Assembly (NCBI RefSeq): GCF_003347495.1 | Contig: NZ_QCXY01000008.1 | Location: forward strand, 1 to 64,000 | Length of the DNA: 64,000 nt | Reading direction: 5' to 3' | Source: Pleomorphovibrio marinus | Lineage (GTDB): Bacteria > Bacteroidota > Bacteroidia > Cytophagales > Cyclobacteriaceae | Shown: positions 53,895-62,575 of the stretch, piece after piece | Layout of the letters: each line of letters opens with the position of its first letter | How positions within the stretch are numbered: position 1 is the first letter of the stretch | Notes under the pieces: model-generated | The model's database searches: none | What the model was told of the DNA's origin: nothing | Seen by the model: the letters and a program-made list of their open reading frames with translations, nothing else | Translations under genes and position numbers: made by a program

Positions 53895-54471
53895 TAATTT
53901 TGATTCTTTCTCCCATATGCTGGCCGATTATCTTCGAAGGACCGGTGTGGCTCTGGAGGTAGTAAGGAACAATGTGGACCTGGAAGACCTCAAGGACAAG
54001 AGATATTCTGGACTGGTACTTTCTCCGGGTCCAGGTAGGCCAGAGGATGCAGGGAACTTGTTGTCCATTTTGGACTATTTTCATGATAAGCTGCCTGTTC
54101 TAGGGGTTTGTTTGGGGCACCAGGCAATTGGCCACTACTTTGGAGCCCAATTAAGGGAAGGAAATAAACCCATGCATGGCAAGGTGCGTTTCGTCACTCA
54201 GGTAAGCCTTCCCAAGGTGTTTCAGCATATCCCTAACCGGTTTCAGGTGACCAGGTATCATTCCCTGGTGCTAGATAAGTTGCCCGACTGCCTAAAACTT
54301 ACCCTGGAAGGCCCTGAGGGGGAGGTAATGGGGATTAAACATCTTACCTTACCCATCATGGGCATTCAATTTCACCCGGAGGCTCACCTTACCGAATACG
54401 GAGAGCAAATGATTGCACACTGGGTGTCTACTTTTACGGAAACCTTTGAAAAGGCAATTCTATTGGATTAA
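53878..54471 (+). CDS. pabA: Aminodeoxychorismate/anthranilate synthase glutamine amidotransferase subunit
   Basis: 197 residues from a GTG inside the cvpA-like gene. Class I amidotransferase: ILLIDNFDSFSHMLADYL, LVLSPGPGRPEDAGN (oxyanion), nucleophile Cys78 in LGVCLGHQAIGHYFG and the His-x-Glu of IQFHPEAHLTEYG. It supplies ammonia to a chorismate-using partner. No component I gene (pabB or trpE) and no trp gene is nearby, which favours folate synthesis over tryptophan, but this is inference. Confidence 0.88.
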   Translation: MILLIDNFDSFSHMLADYLRRTGVALEVVRNNVDLEDLKDKRYSGLVLSPGPGRPEDAGNLLSILDYFHDKLPVLGVCLGHQAIGHYFGAQLREGNKPMHGKVRFVTQVSLPKVFQHIPNRFQVTRYHSLVLDKLPDCLKLTLEGPEGEVMGIKHLTLPIMGIQFHPEAHLTEYGEQMIAHWVSTFTETFEKAILLD

Positions 54472-54512
54472 GGCTTTTTTAAGAAAAATACCTGTCTTTG
54501 AACATTGGGTGG

Positions 54513-54544
54513 TTGTGTCCCGTTTTATTTTTTAGTACATTTTG
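54513..54544 (+). promoter_or_regulatory. Bacteroidota promoter for the CBS-nadK-porG-uppS-bamA run
   Basis: TTG at 54513-54515, 20 bp, then TACATTTTG at 54536-54544 (consensus TAnnTTTG plus one base). The start point would fall near 54551, about 11 nt before the ATG at 54562, which supports that start over the frame's TTG at 54505. Confidence 0.5.
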
Positions 54545-54561
54545 ATAACTTTAGGAGATAT

Positions 54562-55227
54562 ATGCAAGCCTACGAATTTATTAATAATCTGATCCCTCCC
54601 TTAAAATTCACTGATAAGGTGAAAATGGCATTGGTATGGATGGAGGAAATCCGGACAGATGTATTGCCAGTGGTGCATGAGGGGAAATTTTTGGGGCTGA
54701 TTACCGATGATATGATTTATGAAATCAACAATCCCGAGCTAAGCATAGAAGAAGTGGAGCTTTTGGCCCAAAACTGCTTTGTCTATTTGGACAGGCACAT
54801 CTATGAGGTGTTGCGTGTTTCTTCCGAAAACCAGACCTCCATGGTGGCAGTAATAGACAGGGATATGGTTTACCATGGGGTGGTTACCATTGAAGATGCC
54901 ATTTCCGCCTTTACCAATTCGATTTCCATTCAATCTCAGGGAGGAGTACTGATACTTTCGATGTTTATGACCGACTATAGCCTGTATGACATTGCAAGGA
55001 TAGTAGAGTCTGAAAACGCGAAAATTTTGAGCAGTTTCATTTCCAGTGACCCCTTGGACGACAGCAAGATTAAAGTTACACTCAAAATAGACCAGGTAGA
55101 ACTTCGCCATATTAAGGCCACTCTGGAACGATTTGGATATAAAGTAATTGACCATTATCAGGAAGACGCAGGTATCTCCAGTGATCAGGACCGTTTGGGC
55201 AACCTGCTGCGATTTTTGGATATTTAA
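54562..55227 (+). CDS. CBS-domain protein
   Basis: 221 residues from the ATG at 54562. Two CBS modules (about 1-60 and 65-125): VLPVVHEGKFLGLITDDMIY and TSMVAVIDRDMVYHGVVTIE. A C-terminal ACT-like part (ILSMFMTDYSLYDIARIVES) resembles AcuB-type proteins. CBS pairs bind adenine nucleotides and sense energy state. It precedes nadK by 8 bp, an order kept in many Bacteroidota, so it may regulate or report nucleotide levels for this cluster. Confidence 0.88.
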   Translation: MQAYEFINNLIPPLKFTDKVKMALVWMEEIRTDVLPVVHEGKFLGLITDDMIYEINNPELSIEEVELLAQNCFVYLDRHIYEVLRVSSENQTSMVAVIDRDMVYHGVVTIEDAISAFTNSISIQSQGGVLILSMFMTDYSLYDIARIVESENAKILSSFISSDPLDDSKIKVTLKIDQVELRHIKATLERFGYKVIDHYQEDAGISSDQDRLGNLLRFLDI

Positions 55228-55235
55228 CTACCCTC

Positions 55236-56111
55236 ATGAAGGTAATACTCCACGGCCTAGGTTTTGCCCCCGAATTTAAACCTTATATAGAGAAGTTGAT
55301 CCACTTACTCCGAGACCATGAATTTCAATTGTACATCACACCAAGATTCAGGAAATCTGTAAGCTCTTGGAATCTTCCCACCAAGGGGTTCGAAGTTCTG
55401 GAAACCAGGGAGGAAATTAGCCAAATGGATATATTTGTCTCCATAGGTGGGGATGGGACCTTATTGGATGCGGTTTGTATGGTAGGGGAGTATGAAATCC
55501 CCATTATGGGAATAAACACGGGTAGGCTAGGATTCTTGTCCACCATTGCCAAGGATGATTTAAAGATGGCGGTAAAGGTACTTGCAGAAAAGGCATATGA
55601 CCTTGAATCCCGTGCCTTAGTGAGGCTGGAAGCCGGGGCAGATATATTTGGGGGGCTTAATTTCGGTCTTAATGAATTCACCATCCATAAGCGGGATACC
55701 TCTTCCATGATCACAGTGCACACTTATTTGGACGGAGAGTATCTGAATAGCTATTGGGCAGATGGCCTAATCGTCTCTACCCCTACAGGCAGCACGGGTT
55801 ATTCCCTTAGCTGCGGGGGGCCGCTCATCAGTCCTGCTGCCAAAAATTTCGTGATTACTCCCGTGAGCCCGCACAACCTTAACGTAAGACCTATGGTGGT
55901 TTCCGACGAAAGCGAAATCACCTTTAAAATTGAAGGAAGAAGCGAAAAATTCTTGGTATCTTTGGATTCCAGATCCACAGCTATTGACGCATCTATTGGG
56001 TTGAAAATCAGAAAAGAATCGTTTGTTGCCAAACTAGTGAAATGTCACGATTACAGTTTCTTTGACACCCTAAGACAGAAACTAAATTGGGGATTTGACA
56101 TGAGAAACTAG
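55236..56111 (+). CDS. nadK: NAD kinase
   Basis: 291 residues. The catalytic GGDGTLLD motif has Asp73, followed by GINTGRLGFL, the NE-x-x-I motif in LNEFTIHKRD, and DGLIVSTPTGSTGYSLSCGG. It phosphorylates NAD to NADP using ATP. It lies between the CBS gene and the PorG-like gene in an uninterrupted plus-strand run. Confidence 0.96.
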   Translation: MKVILHGLGFAPEFKPYIEKLIHLLRDHEFQLYITPRFRKSVSSWNLPTKGFEVLETREEISQMDIFVSIGGDGTLLDAVCMVGEYEIPIMGINTGRLGFLSTIAKDDLKMAVKVLAEKAYDLESRALVRLEAGADIFGGLNFGLNEFTIHKRDTSSMITVHTYLDGEYLNSYWADGLIVSTPTGSTGYSLSCGGPLISPAAKNFVITPVSPHNLNVRPMVVSDESEITFKIEGRSEKFLVSLDSRSTAIDASIGLKIRKESFVAKLVKCHDYSFFDTLRQKLNWGFDMRN

Positions 56112-56185
56112 TTTTAACAAAATTTAACCCGTCAAATAATAGACCTGGTTTTTTATTCGTTTGGTTAGTTATAAATTGCATCAAC

Positions 56186-56944
56186 TTGAGGTATAAGCTA
56201 CGTAATACATTTACCTGTTTGGGTTGCTTGTTGGTCTGGTTCTTTCATACCGGCCAGGCAAGCGCGCAGCAGTACGAAGTGGGATTTGGCCTGGGGGGCG
56301 CCACTTACACCGGCGACATTATCCGGAGAATTGACCCCACCCAGATAGGACTTCAAGGGACGTTGTTTGGCAGACGAAATTTTGACAATGCGTGGACCCT
56401 CAGGGCAGGCATATCTGTGGCAAGGCTAAATGCAGCGGATAGTGTACGGCCCATTGACCCTGTGGCACTTTCCAGGAATGCCTATTTTAATGGGACAATG
56501 CTGGAGGCATCGGCAGTGATGGAGTTCCATTTTATTGATTATCTTGCCTACCAATCCAGGCACCGATATTCCCCCTATGGATTCTTCGGACTTGGATATG
56601 GGATGTTTTTTGGGAATGGGATGGCTTTTCAGGCTGATCCTTCTGACCAAAGATACAGGGCAGGGACCCCGGTGATACCCTTTGGTATGGGGATAAAATA
56701 CAAATTAAAAGACCGACTTTTCCTTTCTCTTGAAGCAGGAATAAGGGCGACCTTCACAGACAATCTGGATAAAATTAACAATGAGGAAATCTATTATCCC
56801 AGGTTTGTAGACAACCCCGACACCGGAGAACCAATGGTAAACCCCAACGCCTTTAATTTTGGCAACATAGCGGACAGGGATTGGTATTATTTTTTGGGAA
56901 TCAGCCTCAGTTATTCCTTTCACCAAGTAAAATGCTTTAACTAG
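56186..56944 (+). CDS. porG: PorG-like outer-membrane protein (DUF6089), T9SS component
   Basis: 252 residues from a TTG. A signal peptide ends near ASAQQ, followed by an eight-stranded OmpA-like barrel pattern (YEVGFGLGGATYTGDI, AGISVARLNA, YGFFGLGYGMFFG, FGMGIKYKLKDRLFLSLEAG). The name rests on both sequence type and place: in Porphyromonas gingivalis PorG sits directly before uppS, bamA and two skp genes, exactly as here. PorG links the PorKN ring to the outer membrane in type IX secretion. The call would fit the T9SS-tagged protease at the window's left end. Confidence 0.7.
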   Translation: MRYKLRNTFTCLGCLLVWFFHTGQASAQQYEVGFGLGGATYTGDIIRRIDPTQIGLQGTLFGRRNFDNAWTLRAGISVARLNAADSVRPIDPVALSRNAYFNGTMLEASAVMEFHFIDYLAYQSRHRYSPYGFFGLGYGMFFGNGMAFQADPSDQRYRAGTPVIPFGMGIKYKLKDRLFLSLEAGIRATFTDNLDKINNEEIYYPRFVDNPDTGEPMVNPNAFNFGNIADRDWYYFLGISLSYSFHQVKCFN

Positions 56945-57040
56945 CTTTAACGATTAATAATTAGCCGTTAAGGTAGAATTTACAAAAAGAATGATCATTT
57001 TTGTACCTCGAAAAATGATTGGCTAGGATTGTGCGTTAGA

Positions 57041-57778
57041 ATGAAGGATAAACTGGACCATAGTAAAATTCCCCAACATATAGCTATAATCATGGATGGA
57101 AATGGCCGTTGGGCTCAAAAAAAAGGAGCCATGCGGATATTTGGTCACAAGAATGCCATGACTGCAGTAAGGGAATCCATAGAGGCAGCTGCAGAGCTAG
57201 GTGTGAAATACATCACTCTTTATGCATTCTCGACGGAAAATTGGTCCAGGCCCCAAGATGAAATTGAAGCATTAATGGAACTGCTAGTGCAGGCCATTAA
57301 AGATGAGGTACCCACCATGATGAAGAACAACATCCGGCTAAATAGCATTGGGGACGTCCAAAGCCTCCCTTCTAAGTGCCAGCAGCACTTGGAATGGAGC
57401 AAAAATGAGACCAAGAGCAATACCGGACTCACCGTAGTTTTGGCCCTTAGCTACAGCGGACGATGGGAAATCACGGAAGCGGTTAAAGAAATTGTCAAAA
57501 AAGTAGATCAAGGGACACTGAAAAGTGAAGAAATTACCCCGGGTTTGATTGGGGAATATTTGAATACGTCAAATATTCCAGACCCGGAATTATTGATAAG
57601 AACTAGTGGGGAGCTGCGGATAAGCAATTTCATGCTTTGGCAGCTGGCCTACACCGAGCTGTATTTTACAGAGGTGCTTTGGCCGGACTTCCGTAAAGAG
57701 CACCTTCATGAAGCTATACTGGCTTACCAAAGGCGTGAACGACGATTTGGAAAGACAGGGGCGCAGATTAAACCTTAA
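57041..57778 (+). CDS. uppS: Undecaprenyl pyrophosphate synthase (cis-prenyltransferase)
   Basis: 245 residues from the ATG at 57041; a TTG 12 bp upstream is less likely. IAIIMDGNGRWAQKKG contains the catalytic Asp19; TLYAFSTENWSRP, LNSIGD and RTSGELRISNFMLWQLAYTE complete the family pattern. It extends farnesyl diphosphate to the C55 carrier for peptidoglycan and O-glycans. It is followed by bamA 6 bp later. Confidence 0.96.
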   Translation: MKDKLDHSKIPQHIAIIMDGNGRWAQKKGAMRIFGHKNAMTAVRESIEAAAELGVKYITLYAFSTENWSRPQDEIEALMELLVQAIKDEVPTMMKNNIRLNSIGDVQSLPSKCQQHLEWSKNETKSNTGLTVVLALSYSGRWEITEAVKEIVKKVDQGTLKSEEITPGLIGEYLNTSNIPDPELLIRTSGELRISNFMLWQLAYTELYFTEVLWPDFRKEHLHEAILAYQRRERRFGKTGAQIKP

Positions 57779-57784
57779 AAGTTG

Positions 57785-60496
57785 ATGAAAAGAAGTTTAT
57801 TTATCCTTTTACTATTGCTTCTGGCGGGGATTGCAGAAGCCCAAATCCGTTTGGGGCAAAGCAGGTACGCGCGTCAACAGCCCGTAAACATCATAGATCT
57901 GGATTATTCAGATCCTAAGAAATTCCGGATCGCTGAGATTAAGGCAGTAGGTCTTGCCACATTGGACGAAACCGCCATTATATCCTTGGCCGGCTTAAGG
58001 GTGGATGATGAAATCACTGTCCCAGGCGATGCAATTTCCACTGCCTTGAAAAAACTATGGAGACAAGGTATCATCGGTGACGTAAAGATACTGGTCACCA
58101 AAATAGAAGGGGATGACATTCATTTACTGCTGGATCTCACGGAGAGGCCTAGGTTTAGCCGGGTAGAATTTACAGGGGTAAATAAAACGCAAGAAGGAGA
58201 ACTAAAGGATAAGGTATCCATTAGGGGTAGGGTAGTAAGGGATGACCTGCTCAATAATGCCCAGAGAAATATTAAGGATTACTTCGTGGATAAGGGCTTC
58301 CTGAATACCGAAGTAAAGGTGATCCAGGAAAGGGATACCACCCTTCCCAATTCAGTGAAGTTGCGTTTTGAGGTGGACAAGAAGTCAAAGGTCAGGATCA
58401 ACGAAATTAAGATTGCGGGCAACGAAAATATTCCCGATGCCAAAGTGAAAAAAAGAATGAAAGGCACCAACGAGCATGCCAGGGTTTATTTTTTCAAGGA
58501 TTTGGTGTCTAGGCTCCTTAATATCACCCCAAAAAGGGCCAAAGAAGTGGTGGTGTACAGAAATCCCGTCACAGAGGAAGAAATCAAGGAATATATACAC
58601 AAAAACTTTAAGCTGAATTTCTTCAGTGGGTCCAAGTTTGTGCGGAATGACTACCGCGATGACAAACGGAAGGTGATTGACTTCTACAACAGCCGAGGAT
58701 ACAGGGATGCGGAAATTTTAAGGGATTCCGTCTACAGTTTTGACCAGGACCGGATTAATATTGATCTTGACATTGAGGAAGGCAGGCAATACTATTACAG
58801 AAACATCAGTTTTTCCGGGAATTATATCCATGCCGATGAGGTGCTTCTGGCAAAACTAGGCATCTACAAGGGAGATGTATATAATAAAGAAAAGCTGGAC
58901 AAGCGGCTCAATTACGATCCACAGAGAGGGGATGATGTAAGTTCCCTCTATCAGGATGACGGTTACCTCTTTTTCACCATTGATCCCGTGGAAATAAATG
59001 TGGAGGCAGATTCCATAGATATAGAAATGAGGATTTTTGAGGGGCCACAGGTTACGGTAAACAGTGTTTCCATTGAGGGTAATGAACGTACCAGTGACCA
59101 CGTGGTCATGCGTGAAATACGAATACTTCCCGGGCAAAAGTTCAACAGGAGTGCCTTGGTAAGGACTATCAGGGAGCTTTCCCAGATCGGATATTTCGAC
59201 CCGGAAAACATAGAACCCGACATGCGTCCCAATTTTGAGGAGGCCACTGTGGATATCGTTTTTAAACTTGAGGAGCGGCCTAATGACCAAATTGAACTTT
59301 CCGGCGGCTGGGGAGGCTTGTTTGGATTCGTGGGAACGGTAGGATTGAGTTTCAACAACTTTTCCATTCGAAATATCAAGGACTTCAGCAAGTGGAGGCC
59401 CTTGCCAACGGGAGACGGCCAGAAACTTAGTTTAAGGGTGCAGGCCAATGGAAGAAGCTTTCAAAATTACAGCATATCCTTATCTGAACCCTGGTTTGGA
59501 GGAAAAAAGCCAAATGCACTTAGTATAAGTTTTAACCACTCTGTACAAAGACAACTGGATTTTTTCAACCAAATGAACCCCATGCAAGAACTTGGGTCCT
59601 TCAAGATCACTGGTGCCACGATTGGGTTAGCAAAAAGGGTAACATGGCCGGATGATTACTTCCAGATAAGTAATTCCCTGCAGTTCCAAGTATATGATTT
59701 TGACGAATACGGCAATTTCTTTGGGCTTACCTATAATACAGGGATGGCCAGGAGTGTGGCCTTGAATACCACTGTAACCAGAAATAATATAGACAACCCC
59801 ATCTATCCAAGGTTTGGGTCAAACATCACCTTGAGCGCTACCTTGACCCCCCCTTATACCTCCATGAACCCCAATGTCAATAGGGAATCATCAGATGAGG
59901 AGAAATACGCTTGGTTGGAATACCACAAATGGATGTTTGATGCATCTTTGTACACACCCCTTTTTGGCTCTAACAAGTTGGTACTGAGCGCAAGGACTCA
60001 TATGGGATTTGTGGGGTCTTATGGAAACGAGATAGGGATTATTCCACTTGAGCGATTTGTACTTGGGGGAGATGGCATGAATATGATGAACTTTGCCTTA
60101 GGCCAAGAAATCATTGGCTTAAGAGGATATGAGAATCAGTCCATTACACCGGGTAGGGACTTCAGGGGTCAACCAGGGGCTCCCATTCCCTATGGAGGTG
60201 TGGTATATAACAAGCATGTGATGGAGTTGCGGTTCCTGGTATCCCCCAACCCATCGGCTACAATTTTCCTCCTTGGATTTGCAGAGGCCGGCAACAACTG
60301 GGGCAACTATGGTGACTTTAATCCGTATGACCTCAAGAAGTCGGCCGGGTTTGGTGCCAGGATATTTATGCCAGCCTTTGGGTTGTTGGGGATTGACTGG
60401 GGGTATGGTTTCGATGCCGTTCCGTCCTTAGCGAACCCCAATCCCGGACCGAGTGGAGGAATGTTTCACTTTACCATTGGACAGCAATTCAGATAA
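57785..60496 (+). CDS. bamA: Outer-membrane protein assembly factor BamA
   Basis: 903 residues from the ATG at 57785. A signal peptide ends at AEAQ. Five POTRA domains (about 45-460) are marked by repeats such as VEFTGVNKTQEGELKDKVSI, IKIAGNENIPDAKVKKRM and VSIEGNERTSDHVVMREI. The 16-stranded barrel has GGWGGLFGFVGTVGLSFNNF, VLGGDG and IIGLRGYENQS (loop 6 VRGF-type, here LRGY) and ends GMFHFTIGQQFR. It folds and inserts outer-membrane proteins. Two Skp chaperone genes follow at once. Confidence 0.96.
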   Translation: MKRSLFILLLLLLAGIAEAQIRLGQSRYARQQPVNIIDLDYSDPKKFRIAEIKAVGLATLDETAIISLAGLRVDDEITVPGDAISTALKKLWRQGIIGDVKILVTKIEGDDIHLLLDLTERPRFSRVEFTGVNKTQEGELKDKVSIRGRVVRDDLLNNAQRNIKDYFVDKGFLNTEVKVIQERDTTLPNSVKLRFEVDKKSKVRINEIKIAGNENIPDAKVKKRMKGTNEHARVYFFKDLVSRLLNITPKRAKEVVVYRNPVTEEEIKEYIHKNFKLNFFSGSKFVRNDYRDDKRKVIDFYNSRGYRDAEILRDSVYSFDQDRINIDLDIEEGRQYYYRNISFSGNYIHADEVLLAKLGIYKGDVYNKEKLDKRLNYDPQRGDDVSSLYQDDGYLFFTIDPVEINVEADSIDIEMRIFEGPQVTVNSVSIEGNERTSDHVVMREIRILPGQKFNRSALVRTIRELSQIGYFDPENIEPDMRPNFEEATVDIVFKLEERPNDQIELSGGWGGLFGFVGTVGLSFNNFSIRNIKDFSKWRPLPTGDGQKLSLRVQANGRSFQNYSISLSEPWFGGKKPNALSISFNHSVQRQLDFFNQMNPMQELGSFKITGATIGLAKRVTWPDDYFQISNSLQFQVYDFDEYGNFFGLTYNTGMARSVALNTTVTRNNIDNPIYPRFGSNITLSATLTPPYTSMNPNVNRESSDEEKYAWLEYHKWMFDASLYTPLFGSNKLVLSARTHMGFVGSYGNEIGIIPLERFVLGGDGMNMMNFALGQEIIGLRGYENQSITPGRDFRGQPGAPIPYGGVVYNKHVMELRFLVSPNPSATIFLLGFAEAGNNWGNYGDFNPYDLKKSAGFGARIFMPAFGLLGIDWGYGFDAVPSLANPNPGPSGGMFHFTIGQQFR

Positions 60497-60498
60497 TT

Positions 60499-61026
60499 AT
60501 GGAAAAATGCCTGAAATTGTTACTTTTGCTCCTTCTTTTCTCGGCAGGGGCAAAGGCACAGAAAGTAGGCTATGTGGATACGGAGTTTATCTTGAACAAG
60601 CATCCGGAGTACAAGCAGATTCAGGATGAGCTGCAGGCCTTGGGGGATGAATGGAAAAAAGAGGCACAAAAATTGGAGAGTGAGATAAAGGAACTCTACA
60701 ATGACCTCAAGGCAGAGGAAGTCTTGCTCACTGAGGAAATGTACGAGGAGAGAATGGCAGTGATCAAGGAAAAAGAAAAGGCGGCAACCGCCTTCAAAAA
60801 CAGGATTTTTGGGGTAAAGGGGCAGTTTTATCAGAAGCAGACAGAATTGTTGCAACCGCTGCAATCCAAGGTGTATGATGCCATTGACAGGGTGTCGAAG
60901 AGGAACAACATCGCTATGCTCTTTGACAAGGCTTCCAGCCCAACGGCTATTATTTACACCGATCCCAGGCATGATTACACCGAATTTGTATTGGAAGAAT
61001 TAGGATTAGAAGACGAAAACGAATAA
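60499..61026 (+). CDS. OmpH/Skp-family periplasmic chaperone
   Basis: 175 residues. A signal peptide ends at GAKAQ; KVGYVDTEFILNKHPEYKQI opens the conserved body, followed by a long charged coiled coil (about 40-125) and a C-terminal strand region (AIIYTDPRHDYTEFVLEELG). Forms trimeric tentacles that hold unfolded outer-membrane proteins for BamA. It starts 2 bp after bamA and precedes a paralogue. Confidence 0.93.
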   Translation: MEKCLKLLLLLLLFSAGAKAQKVGYVDTEFILNKHPEYKQIQDELQALGDEWKKEAQKLESEIKELYNDLKAEEVLLTEEMYEERMAVIKEKEKAATAFKNRIFGVKGQFYQKQTELLQPLQSKVYDAIDRVSKRNNIAMLFDKASSPTAIIYTDPRHDYTEFVLEELGLEDENE

Positions 61027-61044
61027 ATAACAAAAATTAACATT

Positions 61045-61599
61045 ATGAAAGCAAGAATCATCCTATCAGCATTTGCTATGCTATGCGTTGGATTTGTAGC
61101 CTCGGCGCAAGAAATGAAAGTCGGATATACCAATGTACAGTATATCATGAGCTTGATGCCAGAAATGGAACAAATAGATGCTGATATTCAAGATTATAGC
61201 AATCAATTGGGGCAGCAGATGCAGACCAAAAGTCAGGATTTCCAACGGCAGGTGCAAACCTTCCAACAATCCGCAGAAACAATGACCGAAGATGCTATGA
61301 ACCAGAAGAGACAAGAACTGGCAAAGCTGGAACAAGATCTTCAAAAGTTCAGGGAGGATGCCCAGACTTCCTACCAGCGGAAGTTGCAGGAGCTTTTGGA
61401 GCCGGTGCAGGAAAAGGTGTTTAACGCCATCAATTCAGTAGCGGCTGAGAACAACTATACTCACGTGTTTTCAGAGGGTACTGAAAATGGTTCCCCAATC
61501 CTGCTCTATACCAAAGATGACGATCCGTTTACAGAGTTGGTGTTGGAGAAACTTGGCATAGAAGATACAGGTGCTGAAGGTGTAACCCCAGGACAGTAA
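61045..61599 (+). CDS. OmpH/Skp-family periplasmic chaperone, second paralogue
   Basis: 184 residues. A signal peptide ends at ASAQ. MKVGYTNVQYIMSLMPEMEQ and the coiled coil rich in Gln (QLGQQMQTKSQDFQRQ, VQTFQQSAETMTED) differ from the first copy, so the two probably diverged in clients. The order bamA-skp-skp is standard for Bacteroidota. A strong terminator ends the operon 20 bp after the stop. Confidence 0.93.
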   Translation: MKARIILSAFAMLCVGFVASAQEMKVGYTNVQYIMSLMPEMEQIDADIQDYSNQLGQQMQTKSQDFQRQVQTFQQSAETMTEDAMNQKRQELAKLEQDLQKFREDAQTSYQRKLQELLEPVQEKVFNAINSVAAENNYTHVFSEGTENGSPILLYTKDDDPFTELVLEKLGIEDTGAEGVTPGQ

Positions 61600-61618
61600 T
61601 TTGAAATTTAATAGTATA

Positions 61619-61649
61619 GGCCCGCAAGGATATTGCGGGCTTTTTTTTA
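61619..61649 (+). terminator. Intrinsic terminator of the bamA-skp operon
   Basis: Stem GCCCGCAA / TTGCGGGC around GGATA, then eight T. Confidence 0.92.
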
Positions 61650-61689
61650 TTTTTGAAATTATTATTAACAGTTTTAAAACCTTTTCACT

Positions 61690-62085
61690 ATGACTATTTT
61701 AATGGGATTGCTGACAAGTTTGATTTTGTTTCCTACCCAATGGGTAGATGATCAGCAAGAGTATGTAGGGTATGACCTGGAGGCCTCTGAGGTGGTTTGC
61801 CATAAGACCGATAACGGACAACGGTATTTTTCCTACCGCATATCGAATGTTGGAGATATAGATGCTCCCGAGGGGAGCTATATGGTCTTTTTTAAAGTAA
61901 ACGGAAAGATGGTCAGCTTTGACACCGATACTGACGGGCTTGAGGCAGGAAAGAGTGTAGTGTATACCTCTGGCGTAAAATTCAGCCCCTTCCATAAAAA
62001 GGGTAGGCTAAAATATCGCTTGATTATTAATTCTAAAGACGCCAATAAAGAAAATAATAAGAGGAAGGGAGAAATCCTTCTCTGA
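61690..62085 (+). CDS. Small secreted CARDB-like protein
   Basis: 131 residues with a short hydrophobic N-terminus. The middle shows a CARDB-like beta pattern: SNVGDIDAPEGSYMVFFKVN, then VSFDTDTDGLEAGKSVVYTS. CARDB modules are adhesion-like beta-sandwiches usually found as parts of larger extracellular proteins; a single free domain is unusual. The C-terminus is Lys/Asn-rich (NKENNKRKGEILL). It follows the skp terminator, so it is a separate unit. Confidence 0.6.
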   Translation: MTILMGLLTSLILFPTQWVDDQQEYVGYDLEASEVVCHKTDNGQRYFSYRISNVGDIDAPEGSYMVFFKVNGKMVSFDTDTDGLEAGKSVVYTSGVKFSPFHKKGRLKYRLIINSKDANKENNKRKGEILL

Positions 62086-62575
62086 CCGGTTCAGTTTGAC
62101 CGTGATTATGATGATTTCTTGCGACAAGCCTCTATAAATCCTGGATCATAGCGGACCAATCAGGTTAGCTAGAAGCTTAATCAGCCAGTATATCCGGTAC
62201 CTTAGCTGTTTTTTGCGTTCTATAAAATATTCTGTGATGCGGGAGGATGAGGTAGTTTTTGAACATAATTAGTAAAAGGGGCGATCGTATGAAAGGTGGC
62301 CTCTTTTTTTAGGGAGATTAATGATTGGTACCTAAACTTACCCTATAGGATGTAATGGTTACTGGAATTAGCTTGAACCGTACCTCGGGTCCCAAAGAAC
62401 GGATTCAACTACAGTGCGAATAATAGGTCAAAAAAGATGATTTTCCCCCTAAATGCTATTTGATAAAAAAACAGGGGAGAGTTGCTCCCATGGTCCTACC
62501 CTGCTCTGGATTGACCTCCTACAACCAAAGGACGAGACACACCTATTCACTGGATTACCTCCTCACTCAATCATC
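62086..62575. other. Gene-free spacer
   Basis: 490 bp between convergent genes. No ORF with a recognisable product is seen on either strand. A weak stem (AGGGGC..GGCCTCT then seven T, about 62277-62309) could terminate transcription from the CARDB-like gene. The rest shows no repeat shared with other parts of the window. Confidence 0.4.
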
